Positions 16,118 to 24,230 of a DNA stretch of 64,000 nucleotides are shown one piece after another (the first letter of the stretch is position 1; the number at the start of each line of letters is the position of its first letter). Where the stretch lies: NCBI GenBank assembly GCA_934129745.1, contig CAKOWZ010000006.1:1-64000 (forward strand), read 5' to 3'. The notes below the pieces were generated by a model that was not told where the DNA came from, did no database searches, and saw only the letters and a list, made by a program, of their open reading frames with translations. This stretch comes from an uncultured Clostridia bacterium (GTDB lineage: Bacteria; Bacillota; Clostridia; TANB77; CAG-508). A program made the translations under genes and the position numbers.

Positions 16118-17599
16118 TTACAAAATAATACAAATCAATCCACCACTTCCCTCATTAACAATACGTTCCAAAGTTTCTTGTAATTTAGCTTGAGCATCTT
16201 CAGGCATTCTACATAATTTATTTTGTAATCCTTCATTAACCAGTTCATGTAAATTCTTTCCAAAAATATTTGACTCCCAAATTTTCTTTGGTTCATTTTC
16301 AAATTCTGAAAGTAAATAATTTACAAGTTCTTCAGATTGTTTTTCACTTCCAACAATTGGAGATACTTCTGTTTCTATATCTGCACGAATCATATGAATT
16401 GATGGTGCAGTTGCTTTTAGTTTTACTCCATATCTTGAGCCTTGTTTTACCATTTCTGGTTCATCTAAAACAAGTTCATCAATTGATGGTGTAACAATTC
16501 CATAACCTTTTGCCTTAACTTCTTCTAATGCATATGCAATTTTATCATATTCTTTTTTAGTTTTTGAAAATTCGGCAATTGTTGTAAATAAATCACCTTC
16601 ATTTGCAATTTCAACTCCAGATATTTCAGTAATTATTTTGTAAAATAATTCATCATGTAAATTAATAGAAATATTTACTTCACCTGTTCCAAGTTTAATT
16701 TCATTTAAAACACTTGTATTTATAACCTCAGTATTTTGAAGCATTCCAACAGTTGTATCAACATTTTTTAATATTCTAGCATTTGAACATGCATCTTTTA
16801 TTTCAGAAAATAGTTCTTTTTTTAGCCAATGATTTTCATCTAATCTATCTGCCCATTTTGGAAAATTAATATTAATTCTTTCAATAGGAAATTCATATAA
16901 AATTTTACTAAAAATATTATTAATATCATCTAATTCTAAATTAGAGCAATCTGTTGGAATTACTGTTGTTTCATATTTTTCCTCTAATTTTCGTGCAAGA
17001 CCTTTTGTTGATTCAGAATATGGTGAGTCACTATTTAGAAGAATTATAAATGGTTTATTTAATTCTTTTAATTCACGTACAACTCTTTCTTCTGCTTCAA
17101 TATAATCTTCTCTTGGAATATCTGTTATACTACCATCTGTTGTAACCAAAATTCCAATTGTTGAATGTTCCTGAATTACCTTTTTTGTACCTATTTCTGC
17201 TGCTTGTTCAAAAGGAATTTCATTTTCTGACCATGGTGTTTTTACCATTCTTGGCATATCATCTTCAAGATATCCAATTGCATTATTTACTAAATATCCA
17301 ACACAATCAACAAGTCTTGTTTTTAATGAAATATTATTTCCAATTGAAATTTCAACTGCTTCATTTGGAATAAATTTAGGCTCAGTTGTCATTATTGTTC
17401 TTCCACCTGCACTTTGTGGTAGTTCATCTCTTGCTCTTTCTTGTTTGTATGTATTGTCAATATTTGGTATTACAAGTAAATCCATAAATCTTTTTATAAA
17501 TGTTGATTTTCCTGTTCGAACTGGACCAACTACTCCAACATAAATATCACCATCTGTACGTTTGGCAATATCTTCATATAGTTTAAAATTATTTTCCAT
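16118..17599 (-). CDS. spoIVA: Stage IV sporulation protein A (spore coat morphogenetic ATPase)
   Basis: Cytoskeletal ATPase that polymerises on the outer forespore membrane and forms the coat basement layer. At 493 residues it is of usual length. The N-terminal Walker A GPVRTGKST is at 25-33, with VDCVGYLV and LLNSDSPYSESTKGLA (the TRAFAC-like GTPase fold repurposed for ATP). The C-terminal end GGLICIIL carries the short hydrophobic tail that localises the protein. SD AAGGAGG is strong. A possible sigma-E-type element (CATAATAT, minus strand, at 17646-17653, with GTCATAAA upstream) lies about 50 nt before the start. That is only an inference. Confidence 0.97.
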   Translation of the reverse strand: MENNFKLYEDIAKRTDGDIYVGVVGPVRTGKSTFIKRFMDLLVIPNIDNTYKQERARDELPQSAGGRTIMTTEPKFIPNEAVEISIGNNISLKTRLVDCVGYLVNNAIGYLEDDMPRMVKTPWSENEIPFEQAAEIGTKKVIQEHSTIGILVTTDGSITDIPREDYIEAEERVVRELKELNKPFIILLNSDSPYSESTKGLARKLEEKYETTVIPTDCSNLELDDINNIFSKILYEFPIERININFPKWADRLDENHWLKKELFSEIKDACSNARILKNVDTTVGMLQNTEVINTSVLNEIKLGTGEVNISINLHDELFYKIITEISGVEIANEGDLFTTIAEFSKTKKEYDKIAYALEEVKAKGYGIVTPSIDELVLDEPEMVKQGSRYGVKLKATAPSIHMIRADIETEVSPIVGSEKQSEELVNYLLSEFENEPKKIWESNIFGKNLHELVNEGLQNKLCRMPEDAQAKLQETLERIVNEGSGGLICIIL

Positions 17600-17676
17600 T
17601 TATAATTCCTCCTTAAATGTTTGTCTATTTAAACTTTACTAATTTATATTATGGAATTGATTGGTTTATGACTAAA

Positions 17677-17714
17677 AAATAAAACTATGATTAATTTTCA
17701 TAGTTTTATTTTTA
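17677..17714 (-). terminator. Intrinsic terminator after the HD-domain gene at 17815
   Basis: AATAAAACTATGA (17678-17690) pairs with TCATAGTTTTATT (17698-17710), followed on the minus strand by a T-run. It separates the HD gene from spoIVA. Confidence 0.8.
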
Positions 17715-17814
17715 TATTACAATAATTATATATTTACAATATTATTTATTTACATTATTTTTATCATGTTTTTTATTTATTTTTCATGTTTAAAAAAATT
17801 ATATTTTTACTATT

Positions 17815-18591
17815 TTAATTATTTAAAATCATATTCATATATTCATTACCAATTTCAACGATTTCTTTAGCTTGTTCAATTGTTTTAGAATCTTTAAAAT
17901 TTACTCTTTCTAAAAGTTTGTTTAAATAATCATTTTGTTTCATTATAATATAACTATTTTTAAAATTAAAATCAAATATATAAGCAACATGTGAAATCCA
18001 AAGATCTCCAAAAGTTTTTCTATTTTTATAATCAATTAAATGATCTTCTTTAAATTCTTTAATTGTAATTTCAGAAAAACTTGAATTTTGCATTTGTTCA
18101 TCTGAACATCCATAAATATTTTCCATTGTATCTGTTAATAAAACATGAAAAATATCTAATTTATCACTATCTCTAATTATTTTTGAATGAATTAGTTCTT
18201 TTTCAGTAAGTCCATTTTCAATACAATTTCTGTTATGATTTAAAATTGCAATTTTAATTGTTTTATAATATTTTTCATCTATATTAAATTTTTTAATTAA
18301 ATTATCTTCAAACAATATTTTAACACCATATTCTCCATGATTAATACTTTTTTTATCATTAAAAGTATTGAATTTTCTTACTTGTTCAAATCTTCCTATA
18401 TCATGTAATAATCCTATTAATTCAGCTAATTCAACATCTTCTTCTGATAAGCCAAGAGAATTTGCAATTTGTTTACTTAGTTCTGCAACTCTCAAAATAT
18501 GTGCTACTTTTAAAGCAATTTTCCCATCTGTTATATCATAATTTGATACATATTCTTTAAAAACTTTTTTTGCATTTATTATATCTATCAT
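17815..18591 (-). CDS. HD domain-containing phosphohydrolase
   Basis: A 258-residue cytoplasmic protein with a complete HD signature: H (ALKVAHILRVAELS), HD (LLHDIGRFEQVRKF), H (SINHGEYGVKIL), H (ILNHNRN) and D (IIRDSDKLDIFHV). It resembles clostridial HD proteins annotated only as hydrolases. The substrate is unknown, and I see no GAF, PAS or HD-GYP signature. An SD-like AAAGGA is 12 nt upstream. It lies 24 nt downstream of mntP on the same strand, so the two are probably co-transcribed. Confidence 0.88.
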   Translation of the reverse strand: MIDIINAKKVFKEYVSNYDITDGKIALKVAHILRVAELSKQIANSLGLSEEDVELAELIGLLHDIGRFEQVRKFNTFNDKKSINHGEYGVKILFEDNLIKKFNIDEKYYKTIKIAILNHNRNCIENGLTEKELIHSKIIRDSDKLDIFHVLLTDTMENIYGCSDEQMQNSSFSEITIKEFKEDHLIDYKNRKTFGDLWISHVAYIFDFNFKNSYIIMKQNDYLNKLLERVNFKDSKTIEQAKEIVEIGNEYMNMILNN

Positions 18592-18615
18592 TTCTATTTC
18601 ATCCTTTCTACTACA

Positions 18616-19185
18616 TTAAAATTTCATTATTTCTAAATGTTCTAATAATATTTTTAATCCTATTATAATTAAAATAATACCTCCAGCAATTTCAGCTTTA
18701 CTTTCAAATTTATCTCCAAATCTATTTCCAATTTTTACTCCAATTAATGATAACACAAAAGTTATTATTCCTATAACTGATATTGCTAAAATAATGTTTA
18801 CTTCAAAAAATGCAAATGTTACTCCAATCGTTAGTGCATCAATACTTGTTGCAATTGCTAATATTAACATTGTTTTTACATCAACTTTTGAATTTTCTTT
18901 ATCATCTTTTTTATCAAATATAGCTTCTTTAATCATATTTCCGCCAATAATCATTAATAAAATAAATGCTATCCAATGGTCAATATTTTTTACAAATTCA
19001 CTAAATGTTGTACCTAAAAAATATCCTAACATTGGCATTAAAGCTTGAAAAACTCCAAAATACAATGCAATTAAAATTCCATCATTCCAATTCATTTTTT
19101 TCATGGATAAACCTTTGCATATTGATACTGCAAAAGCATCCATTGCAAGTCCTATACCTATAAAAAATATTTCAAAAAAGCTCAT
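18616..19185 (-). CDS. mntP: Manganese efflux pump MntP
   Basis: A small exporter of Mn(II) with six membrane helices in 189 residues. The paired family motifs AMDAFAVSICKG (about 13-24) and TSIDALTIGVTFAF (about 120-133) carry the conserved aspartates of the metal path. I chose the ATG at 19185 (MSFFEIF...), preceded by GGAGGG at about 9 nt. A further upstream in-frame start at 19215 would add a charged stub that includes the SD itself. In other bacteria mntP is controlled by the yybP-ykoY riboswitch or MntR. I see no such riboswitch here. Confidence 0.94.
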   Translation of the reverse strand: MSFFEIFFIGIGLAMDAFAVSICKGLSMKKMNWNDGILIALYFGVFQALMPMLGYFLGTTFSEFVKNIDHWIAFILLMIIGGNMIKEAIFDKKDDKENSKVDVKTMLILAIATSIDALTIGVTFAFFEVNIILAISVIGIITFVLSLIGVKIGNRFGDKFESKAEIAGGIILIIIGLKILLEHLEIMKF

Positions 19186-19298
19186 TTTTTTCCCTCCATT
19201 AATTGTCTTTTTCATTTTTATTCTTTTATATTAAGATATATTCTCTATATTATACAATATAAATTTAAACTTTTCTAGAGATTTTTTTAAATTGTTAT

Positions 19299-19574
19299 GA
19301 AACATTTTTGGTTGGGCAATTTTGCTTTATTTTAAAAAACATTTACCCAAACTTTCTCGGAGAAAAGAATTAGTATTTTATAAAAAAGTAAATCCCGACA
19401 TGAGAATTAAAACATCCAACTACAGTAATTATCGTAACACTACACATAAACTTACCACAAACTTTACCGCGTTTGGAGGGTTTACTTTTTTAGAAAATAG
19501 CTAATTTTTTCTCTCGGTGCTACCCTCAAAATGTTTTTTAAAATAAAGCAAACTTGCCCAACCAAAAGTATTTC
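19299..19574. repeat. Large inverted-repeat element (MITE-like or structured RNA)
   Basis: Two arms of about 97 nt run inward from GAAAC-ATTTTTGGTTGGGCAA (left) and TTGCCCAACCAAAA-GTATTTC (right). Blocks are identical over GCTTTATTTTAAAAAACATT and over most of the stretch ending in AAAAAAGTAAA-CCC. They enclose a middle of about 80 nt with strong strand bias (poor in G on the plus strand). The mid-arm region has diverged, but the outer 40 nt and inner 30 nt match closely. It fills most of the space between the divergent mntP and gerAA genes. I find no clear target-site duplication and no second copy in the window. The short open frame inside is not supported as a gene. Confidence 0.8.
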
Positions 19575-19651
19575 ATCTACACGCATAATTTTAGAAAAAT
19601 TGTAAATACTATCCATACAAAACAAATAAAATAGAAAGGACCTTTTCATAA

Positions 19652-21355
19652 ATGAATAAAATAAAAGAATTATATAATAAATTCATAAAATATCATCCAA
19701 CTGAAAATTATAATTTTTTCCTTCAAACAGAAAACATCAAAAATATTGCAAAAATTCCTGTATCACCTGCAAAAGACTTGGAACCAACCAATTTTTCAGA
19801 TAAATTAAGTGAAAATTTAGATTTTTTAAAATTTAAATATAATAGTTTAATAAATAGTGATATTGTAATTCGTGAATTTGTATTAACTGCTCAAAATAAA
19901 GAATATAATGCTGCACTTATATTTATTGATGGTATGGTTGATACAGCTATTATTAATGATTCTGTTTTACATCCTTTAATGCTTAGAAATAGAGCAAATA
20001 CTTATACAGGTGAAAAACAGGTTGTTGAAGAATTTAATAATAATGATGTAATTATTAGAAAAATTAAAAATTTTAATTTAGATAAATACATTTTTAATCA
20101 TTTAATACCACAAACAGATACTAAAAAAATCGAAAAATATGAAGATGGTATTTCTGGTATTAATATGGGAAACTGTTTACTTTTAGTTGATACTTTAAAA
20201 GTAGGTTATGATATTGATGTAAAAGGTTTTAAGCAAAGAAGTATTAGTTCTCCACAAAATGAGCTTGTTGTAAGAGGTTCTCAAGAGGCTTTTGTTGAAA
20301 ATATTAGAACAAATACTTCTATATTAAGAAGGATTATTAATAATGAAAATTTTGTTATTGAAGATTGCTCTGTTGGAACTATTAGTAAAACCAAAATTGC
20401 TATATGTTATTTAAAAGATATTGCAAACAATGACTTAGTTGCTGAAGTCAAATATAGAATCAATAATTTAGATGTTGATTATTTAATATCTTCTGGTGAA
20501 TTAGAACAATTAATACAAGATAGTAGTTATAGTTTATTTCCCCAATTAATTGCTACTGAAAGACCTGATAAAACAACAACACATATATTAGAAGGACGTG
20601 TTGCAATAATTGTTAATGGTTCACCATATGTTTTAATTGCACCTGGTGTTTTGTCTGATTTTTTGTCATCTCCTGAAGATACAAATTATAGATTTCAATA
20701 TTCAAATATGCTTAGACTAATAAGACTTATTGCATCTTTTTTTGCATTATTTTTACCAGGAATTTATATTGCAATTACTACTTATCATCATGAATTAATT
20801 CCTACTGAATTGTTATTTACAATTGAAGCAGCCCGTGAAACAGTACCTTTTCCGACAATTTTTGAAATATTATTAATGGAAGTTTCTTTTGAATTAATAC
20901 GTGAAGCAGGAATCCGTGTTCCAACCCCAATTGGTCCTACAATTGGAATTGTTGGTGGATTAATTTTAGGTGATGCTGCTGTTAGTGCAAATTTGGTTAG
21001 TCCAATTTTAATTATAATTGTTGCAATTACTGCAATTTGTTCATTTAGTATTCCTGATTTATCATTAAACTTTGCAGTAAGAATTTGTAGATTTTTATAT
21101 ATTATTCTTGGATATATGGCTGGATTTTTGGGAATTGCTGTTGGTGTATTTTTACAAATTTTATTCATTTGTGGTCTGAAATCATTTGGTTGTCCTTATG
21201 CAACACCATATATGGTAAGTAATAATAAATGTTCTTCAACATCTTACTTTTTACCACCTATTTGGAAAAGAGAAAAACGTTCAAGTATTTTTGCACCTAA
21301 GAAGAAATATTCACAAGGTAAATTTAGTATGTTGTGGAAAAGGAGTGGAAATTAA
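19652..21355 (+). CDS. gerAA: Spore germination receptor subunit A (GerA/GerKA family)
   Basis: The A subunit of a nutrient germinant receptor in the inner spore membrane, a 567-residue protein. The N-terminal soluble half (about 1-330) contains the family regions VLHPLMLRNRA, GISGINMGNCLLLVDT and SPQNELVVRGSQEAFVENIRTN. The C-terminal half has about five membrane helices (about 350-510), including the well conserved LLMEVSFELIREAGIRVPTP and GPTIGIVGGLILGDAAV. SD AAAGGA is 11 nt upstream. First gene of gerAA-gerAB-gerAC. Sigma-G control is expected from the family, but I cannot point to a convincing promoter. Confidence 0.96.
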   Translation: MNKIKELYNKFIKYHPTENYNFFLQTENIKNIAKIPVSPAKDLEPTNFSDKLSENLDFLKFKYNSLINSDIVIREFVLTAQNKEYNAALIFIDGMVDTAIINDSVLHPLMLRNRANTYTGEKQVVEEFNNNDVIIRKIKNFNLDKYIFNHLIPQTDTKKIEKYEDGISGINMGNCLLLVDTLKVGYDIDVKGFKQRSISSPQNELVVRGSQEAFVENIRTNTSILRRIINNENFVIEDCSVGTISKTKIAICYLKDIANNDLVAEVKYRINNLDVDYLISSGELEQLIQDSSYSLFPQLIATERPDKTTTHILEGRVAIIVNGSPYVLIAPGVLSDFLSSPEDTNYRFQYSNMLRLIRLIASFFALFLPGIYIAITTYHHELIPTELLFTIEAARETVPFPTIFEILLMEVSFELIREAGIRVPTPIGPTIGIVGGLILGDAAVSANLVSPILIIIVAITAICSFSIPDLSLNFAVRICRFLYIILGYMAGFLGIAVGVFLQILFICGLKSFGCPYATPYMVSNNKCSSTSYFLPPIWKREKRSSIFAPKKKYSQGKFSMLWKRSGN

Positions 21356-22473
21356 TGAATATTGAAAAAATAGGCTTATTTGAAGCAATTGCACTTATTT
21401 CAATTGTTATGATAAATAAAATTATTTTAAACACCCCAAAAGAAATAATATCATCAATAGGTTCATCTGCATGGATAAATGTTTTTTATATTTCAATAAT
21501 TGCAATAATATTTGTTTGTATACTTGCTAAATTATTTAAAAATTTCCAAGGACATGATATATTATATGTTTCTGAGTATTTAGGTGGAAATACCTTAAAA
21601 AATATAATTGGAATTCTTCACTTTTTATTATTATTACTAGTTCCAGTTTTTGTTATAAAAAACTTTTCTGAAACATTAAGATTAATATATTTTCGTTCAT
21701 CACCAACTTTATATATATTATTGTTTTTTATAATTTGCAGTATGATAGCAAATCGTTTTTCATTAAAGGTTTTATCAAAAGTAAATTTAATATTAATGCC
21801 AATTATTTTACTTAGTATAATTATAATATTAATATCTTCAATAAAAGATTTTGTTCCTGAGAGAATATTTCCTATATTAGGATATGGAGTTAATAAAACA
21901 TTTTTTTCAGGTTTAAGTAATTTATTTAGTTTTTCTGGAATAGGATATTTACTTTTTCTTAATCCTCTTATTGATAAAACTAAAAATTTTAAAAAGATAT
22001 CTATAATATCTATTACAATATCTGCATTTTGCCTATTTTTTAGTGTGATTTGCATACTTTTATCACTTTCTTATACTTTTCAAAGTGGAGAAAATTTTTC
22101 ACTTTATTTACTAACTAGAAATTTATCTTATGGGAGATTTGTACAAAGAGTTGACGCAATATTTATATTTATTTGGATATTATCAACTATATCTTATATT
22201 TGTATTGCTATGAATTTTTTATTATATATTTTTAAAAGATTGACAAATATAACTGATACCACTCATATTAATTTTACTTTACACCTGATCATTCTATCAA
22301 TACTTTTATTACCTATTAATCAAAGTATTGTTACTAAAGTTTTAGGTACTGTAGTTAGAGATTCTGTATTATGTTTAACTTTTGGAAGTAGTATAATCAT
22401 TTTAATTTTAGCTAATATAAAGAAAAAAACAATTAAGAAAATGAGAAAGGAAGTGAGTACTTATGAGAACTAA
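21355..22473 (+). CDS. gerAB: Spore germination receptor subunit B (GerB/endospore germination permease)
   Basis: The transporter-like B subunit of the receptor, an APC-superfamily membrane protein with about ten helices in 372 residues. It is thought to bind the amino-acid germinant. The start is the ATG at 21355 that shares its A with the gerAA stop (TAATG), with AAAGGAGTGG upstream, so translation is coupled. The end overlaps gerAC by 11 nt. Visible marks are ALISIVMINKIIL at the first helix and SPTLYILLFFIICSMIA in the middle. Confidence 0.94.
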   Translation: MNIEKIGLFEAIALISIVMINKIILNTPKEIISSIGSSAWINVFYISIIAIIFVCILAKLFKNFQGHDILYVSEYLGGNTLKNIIGILHFLLLLLVPVFVIKNFSETLRLIYFRSSPTLYILLFFIICSMIANRFSLKVLSKVNLILMPIILLSIIIILISSIKDFVPERIFPILGYGVNKTFFSGLSNLFSFSGIGYLLFLNPLIDKTKNFKKISIISITISAFCLFFSVICILLSLSYTFQSGENFSLYLLTRNLSYGRFVQRVDAIFIFIWILSTISYICIAMNFLLYIFKRLTNITDTTHINFTLHLIILSILLLPINQSIVTKVLGTVVRDSVLCLTFGSSIIILILANIKKKTIKKMRKEVSTYEN

Positions 22474-23854
22474 TAAAATTTTGCTTATTTTATGTATTCT
22501 TTCAATTATTGTTATATCACTTTCAGGGTGTTATGACTCCCGTAATATAGAAAATCTTGCTTATGCAACTGCTCTTGGTTTAGACATTTCTCCAAATGAT
22601 ATGTTACTAATAACTCTTCAAATTTCAATTCCTAGTTCTAGTTCTGATAATGGAAGCAGTCAGTCTAACAAAACTGATACAATAACTGTTGAATGTTCTA
22701 GTATAAGTTCTGGACTTTCTTTAATTAATAGTTATGTTAGTAAAGAAATTAATTTATCTCATTGTAAAGTTATTGTCTTTTCTGAGAAATTGGCTGAGCA
22801 GGGAATTTCTGAACATATTGATACATTAAAAAATAATATTGAAATACGTTCTGATTGTAACATTATTATTTCCAAATGTAGAGCAAAAGACTTTATTGAA
22901 AATGCTTCTCCATCTTTTGAAACATTAACTGCAAGATATTATGAAGTTGCATTATCCTCAACTGAATATACTGGTTATACAACTTCTACTGAATTGATTG
23001 ATTTTTTTGGTAATATGAAAAATGATTTTATTCAAGCTAGTGCTATTTTGGGTGGAATTAATAATATTGATCCAAGTTCTAGTAATTATAAAAATAGTAA
23101 TAGTTCTGGTAATGAATCTAATCAAATTTCTGAAAATAGCTCGAAAAATAATTCTGGAAGTGGTTCAGAAAATAACTCTGAAAGTGATTCCGAAAGTGGT
23201 TCTAAAGAAATTTCTAAAAATAATTCAAATAACAATTCTGATATTAATTCAAATATACAGCCACTATCATCTGATGGAAATTATGTTGCAGGTGAAACAC
23301 CAATTACAAATTCAAATTCAATTGAAACATTTGGAACTGCTGTATTTTATGATGATAAATTAGTTGGAGAACTTACAGGAATTGAAACATTATGCCATTT
23401 AATAGTTACTGGTACTTTAAATAGATGTACCATTTCTGTCCAAAATCCTTTTGATATAAATTCAACTATTGATTTATATATTCATCAAAAACAGAAACCT
23501 AAAATAAATTTGGATTTTATTAATGGTACACCATATATTTCAATTGAAGTTTTTCTTGAAGGATATGGTTTAACATTAAATAAGCATATTGATTATAGTT
23601 CTCCTGTCACATTAGAACAAATAAATAAATCTGCTGAACAATATTTGAAATCTGAATTAGAAAACTATTTATACAAAACTTCAAAAGAATTTAAATCAGA
23701 TATTGCCGGATTTGGGAAATATGCTTTATCTAAATATTTGACTATTGATAAATGGCATAAATCAAATTGGCTTGAAAATTATAAAAATTCTTTTTTTGAT
23801 GTTACAGTAAATGTTAATATAAAATCTGGATATGAATTTAATAATGTACCTTAA
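22463..23854 (+). CDS. gerAC: Spore germination receptor lipoprotein subunit C (Ger(x)C family)
   Basis: The lipid-anchored C subunit. A signal peptide ends in the lipobox LSGC (Cys22-23 region), followed by the family opening CYDSRNIENLAYATALGLD. Unusually, a low-complexity segment of about 70 residues, rich in Ser, Asn, Gly and Glu (about 203-272), splits the domains and brings the length to 463 residues, longer than most GerC proteins (about 370-400). After it the family C-terminal domain resumes (GTAVFYDDKLVGELTGIET). SD AAAGGAAGTG; overlaps gerAB. Confidence 0.94.
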   Translation: MRTNKILLILCILSIIVISLSGCYDSRNIENLAYATALGLDISPNDMLLITLQISIPSSSSDNGSSQSNKTDTITVECSSISSGLSLINSYVSKEINLSHCKVIVFSEKLAEQGISEHIDTLKNNIEIRSDCNIIISKCRAKDFIENASPSFETLTARYYEVALSSTEYTGYTTSTELIDFFGNMKNDFIQASAILGGINNIDPSSSNYKNSNSSGNESNQISENSSKNNSGSGSENNSESDSESGSKEISKNNSNNNSDINSNIQPLSSDGNYVAGETPITNSNSIETFGTAVFYDDKLVGELTGIETLCHLIVTGTLNRCTISVQNPFDINSTIDLYIHQKQKPKINLDFINGTPYISIEVFLEGYGLTLNKHIDYSSPVTLEQINKSAEQYLKSELENYLYKTSKEFKSDIAGFGKYALSKYLTIDKWHKSNWLENYKNSFFDVTVNVNIKSGYEFNNVP

Positions 23855-23949
23855 AGATTTATAATCAATTTTTATTAGTATATCTTAAATATCATAACAG
23901 AATTATATATTATTATAATAAATATTATTAAATCTATAGGAGGAAAAAT

Positions 23950-24117
23950 TTGAAAGTTTTAGTATGTATTTTTAGTTTTTTGGTTTTATTTAAAAATATT
24001 TCATACTCTGTTTATGAATATAAAGTTAACCAAAATATTATTGGTAGTCTTGCAATTGCAATTTTAAATATAATATGTATTATTTTTATTAATACTGTAC
24101 TATTTTTTTCTAAATAA
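23950..24117 (+). CDS. Small membrane protein in gerA operon (55 aa, TTG start)
   Basis: A perfect AGGAGG (23938-23943) stands 6 nt before a TTG that opens a 55-codon frame ending in TAA at 24115. The product begins MKVLVCIFSFLVLF and has two hydrophobic segments (about 1-20 and 32-53) with a short charged turn (YEYKVNQN) between them. A strong intrinsic terminator follows 13 nt later, so it reads as the last gene of the gerA operon, 95 nt after gerAC. I do not recognise the family. A helper of the receptor or an unrelated spore membrane protein are both possible. Confidence 0.75.
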   Translation: MKVLVCIFSFLVLFKNISYSVYEYKVNQNIIGSLAIAILNIICIIFINTVLFFSK

Positions 24118-24129
24118 CATAAAAGTTTG

Positions 24130-24179
24130 AGGTTCCTAAAATGCCTGATATTTGAGCATTTTAGAAACCTTATTTTTTT
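24130..24179 (+). terminator. Intrinsic terminator of the gerA operon
   Basis: AGGTTCCTAAAATGC pairs with GCATTTTAGAAACCT (one mismatch), followed by TATTTTTTT. Confidence 0.85.
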
Positions 24180-24230
24180 GAAGATTTTTAAAATATTCCT
24201 ATTTTTTTGCTAATACATATTATATTGTAA

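Noticed and set aside
18900..19300. yybP-ykoY manganese riboswitch upstream of mntP
   Set aside because: The leader is short and I find neither the conserved loops nor the multi-stem layout of that riboswitch.
19322..19504. 60-codon open frame inside the inverted-repeat element
   Set aside because: No SD, composition follows the palindrome, and the frame crosses the conserved arms.
20788..21168. 126-codon minus-strand frame inside gerAA
   Set aside because: Antisense to a clearly conserved membrane region of gerAA and without a ribosome binding site.
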